Source: Apium graveolens (lineage: Eukaryota > Streptophyta > Magnoliopsida > Apiales > Apiaceae). From it: a stretch of DNA of 64,000 nucleotides. Under the pieces are notes generated by a model. It saw nothing but the letters and a program-made list of their open reading frames with translations, made no database searches and had not been told where the DNA came from. Shown piece after piece: positions 62,888 through 64,000 of the stretch. The first letter of the stretch is position 1. Each line of letters starts with the position of its first letter. The DNA is taken from NCBI RefSeq assembly GCF_009905375.1, contig NW_027417565.1, forward strand, positions 1 to 64,000, in the 5' to 3' direction. The translations under genes and the position numbers were made by a program.

Positions 62888-62977
62888 CTAGGAACGCTAT
62901 CTACTACTAGCAATCCTATCAAAATTGGTGACAAGTCACTCAGCCTTCTTCAAGGTCTACATCTAGTCACTAATCTC

Positions 62978-63649
62978 TCAGTCACTATCACTGCAAGTGA
63001 GGTCACGCACCCTCCTCATCGCTCCTGCAATCATCATCTTTGCATCGACTACCGGGATGTATCCTCCCACTGATGTCATCTTCATCTGAACCCTGGTACG
63101 AAGCTCGATTCCATCGATCTCTCTACGGGCTATGACTGGGGAAGCAGCTTTGAAATCTCTGGGGTATCCTAGTCGGGTGGCTCTCTCATCTGTTAGTGCC
63201 TGGCGTAACTCAGCAATGTGGGCAGACACCGCTGTGATCTCAGCGTTAAGCTGACTCACTACCCAGTCGTGTACGGCTACATGCATGGTCGCCGGTGGTG
63301 GCAGAGGTGAGTCTGGGTCGCTAGAGGATATGTCATGGACCTCATAGAACTGTGCGCGTATCGCCTCCTCATCATCGTCATCAGTATAGGACATAGGGCT
63401 CTGGATCCCTGGGGGTGGTGTAGGAGAGCGAATAGCCTGGTGTGGGTACATCTCTACATCTCTCCATACTACGCCATTAGCTACGGGGATAGGAAGCTCA
63501 GTCTCCTCCTCTAGGACATCCTCAGTAGGGTCATCGTCTGAATCATCAATGGGTGGGCTCTCTGGCTCGGGAATAGGGTTATGCTCAGGAATCATGACAT
63601 CATCAACAGGGTCAACCTCCCTCCTAGGCTCCACTGGTACCTGACACAA
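62978..63649 (-). CDS. Upstream ORF of element F, 223 codons, unknown function
   Basis: It begins 167 nt after the primer site, in the position of gag, but has no retrotrans_gag motif. The N-terminal half is Pro/Asp/Glu-rich (PEPESPPIDDSDDDPTEDV). The middle has a short helical, coiled-coil-like stretch (WVVSQLNAEITAVSAHIAEL). The C-terminus is basic then acidic (GAMRRVRDLTCSDSD). It ends in its own stop 90 bp before the array junction, so gag proper would have followed. It may be a Gag N-terminal extension or a separate leader ORF. The open frame of this length in a GC-balanced region supports real coding. Confidence 0.6.
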   Translation of the reverse strand: MCQVPVEPRREVDPVDDVMIPEHNPIPEPESPPIDDSDDDPTEDVLEEETELPIPVANGVVWRDVEMYPHQAIRSPTPPPGIQSPMSYTDDDDEEAIRAQFYEVHDISSSDPDSPLPPPATMHVAVHDWVVSQLNAEITAVSAHIAELRQALTDERATRLGYPRDFKAASPVIARREIDGIELRTRVQMKMTSVGGYIPVVDAKMMIAGAMRRVRDLTCSDSD

Positions 63650-63815
63650 TAGGCAAGGTGTTACTAACTTAGAGTTGGAATTCCCTTGAGGGTAAAACAG
63701 TCAAGACTACCCGTGTAGCCCGGCGACAAACTCGACTTGAGCTCTAATTGATCGTTTTATTATTCTTAGGTCTACATATTTTATATCCTATCGTTTCCAA
63801 GATTTGATAACCTAA

Positions 63816-63828
63816 GGCTCTGATACCA
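63816..63828 (-). other. Primer binding site of element F (initiator tRNA-Met)
   Basis: TGGTATCAGAGCC on the minus strand is a perfect 13-nt complement of the initiator tRNA-Met 3' end. It lies four bases after the LTR end GCCACA. Confidence 0.93.
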
Positions 63829-63832
63829 TTTC

Positions 63833-64000
63833 TGTGGCGCCCCAAAACCCGGGGTCAGGAGTCTCGGAAGCCATGCTATCTAAACTTACACAACACACAC
63901 TACGATATGTAAATACTCACGCTTCACGACCCCACACTTAACACACACACACTACAGGTTATTGTTTTAGAAACGAACCATCATTACTAGAGAAATTTTA
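63833..64000 (-). repeat. Inner end of the 5' LTR of element F (runs off the window)
   Basis: It matches 44016-44185 with about ten differences by eye over 168 bp. The CA end on the minus strand is at 63833-63834 next to the primer site. Confidence 0.92.

Larger units (their letters stand above)
44016..64000 (-). mobile_element. Element F: Tekay-type chromovirus (Ty3/gypsy), interrupted, runs past the window
   Basis: In minus-strand order it has the inner end of its 5' LTR (63833-64000), a primer site, an upstream ORF, a 12.9-kb replacement by a Sirevirus-like tandem array, partial RT, RNase H, H2C2 zinc, integrase with chromodomain, a polypurine tract and a complete 3' LTR. The LTR ends agree at roughly 94% by eye over 168 bp. 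Gag capsid, protease and the RT catalytic core are missing, so it is defective. Candidate target-duplication bases on the left are ATAAG (44011-44015). Confidence 0.88.

Overview
This window is nuclear plant DNA, most likely from a eudicot. It has spliced introns in one kinase gene, plant lineages of LTR retrotransposons (Sirevirus-type Ty1/copia and chromodomain Ty3/gypsy of the Tekay type), Stowaway-like MITEs and AT-rich spacers. I cannot name the species. Most of the window is transposable-element sequence. The only host gene I can support is a calcium-dependent protein kinase (CDPK) on the minus strand at 33311-37965. It has seven exons and an open frame of 534 codons, and its closest relatives by sequence motifs are the CPK10/CPK30 type.

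Layout: 82-10197 is an old plus-strand Sirevirus-like copia element. It has a candidate 5' LTR, a broken gag, a protease-integrase-RT-RNase H region with few stops, and a downstream extra ORF preceded by a TATA-like box. A second Sirevirus-like element (2674-5827) sits inside its gag with a 5-bp target duplication (TTTGC), and has itself lost nearly all of pol and its 3' LTR. 10198-13072 is the regulatory/LTR-like part of element A, with a 51-bp minisatellite and a long pyrimidine tract. 13073-16923 is a solo chromovirus-type LTR. 16924-24238 is copia element C, with two LTRs but large internal deletions in gag and RT. 24239-31695 is a minus-strand gypsy gag remnant that was tandemly duplicated. 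One copy was then hit by a TIR element, which received a solo LTR (perfect ATTTT duplication), which in turn received a Stowaway-like MITE. 31696-33310 is spacer with a foldback MITE. 33311-37965 is the CDPK, and 37966-39850 is its upstream spacer.

From 39853 the elements resume: a Stowaway-like MITE; element B (40090-43746), related to A and encoding a spliced PF04195-like ORF; a truncated LTR (43747-44015); and a large minus-strand Tekay-type element F from 44016 past the window end, with a 3.74-kb 3' LTR, chromodomain integrase, partial RT, an upstream ORF, a PBS and the start of its 5' LTR. A 12.9-kb LTR-int-LTR-int-LTR tandem array of a pol-less Sirevirus-like element (49979-62887) replaces the middle of F.

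The elements do not form a functional pathway with the kinase; the CDPK is an island between nested retrotransposons. All identities are from reading the sequence and family knowledge, with no database search. Percentages are estimates by eye. No new defence, metabolic or signalling system is evident. The most interesting leads concern how these retroelements express pol and accessory ORFs, and unusual repeat architecture inside their LTRs.
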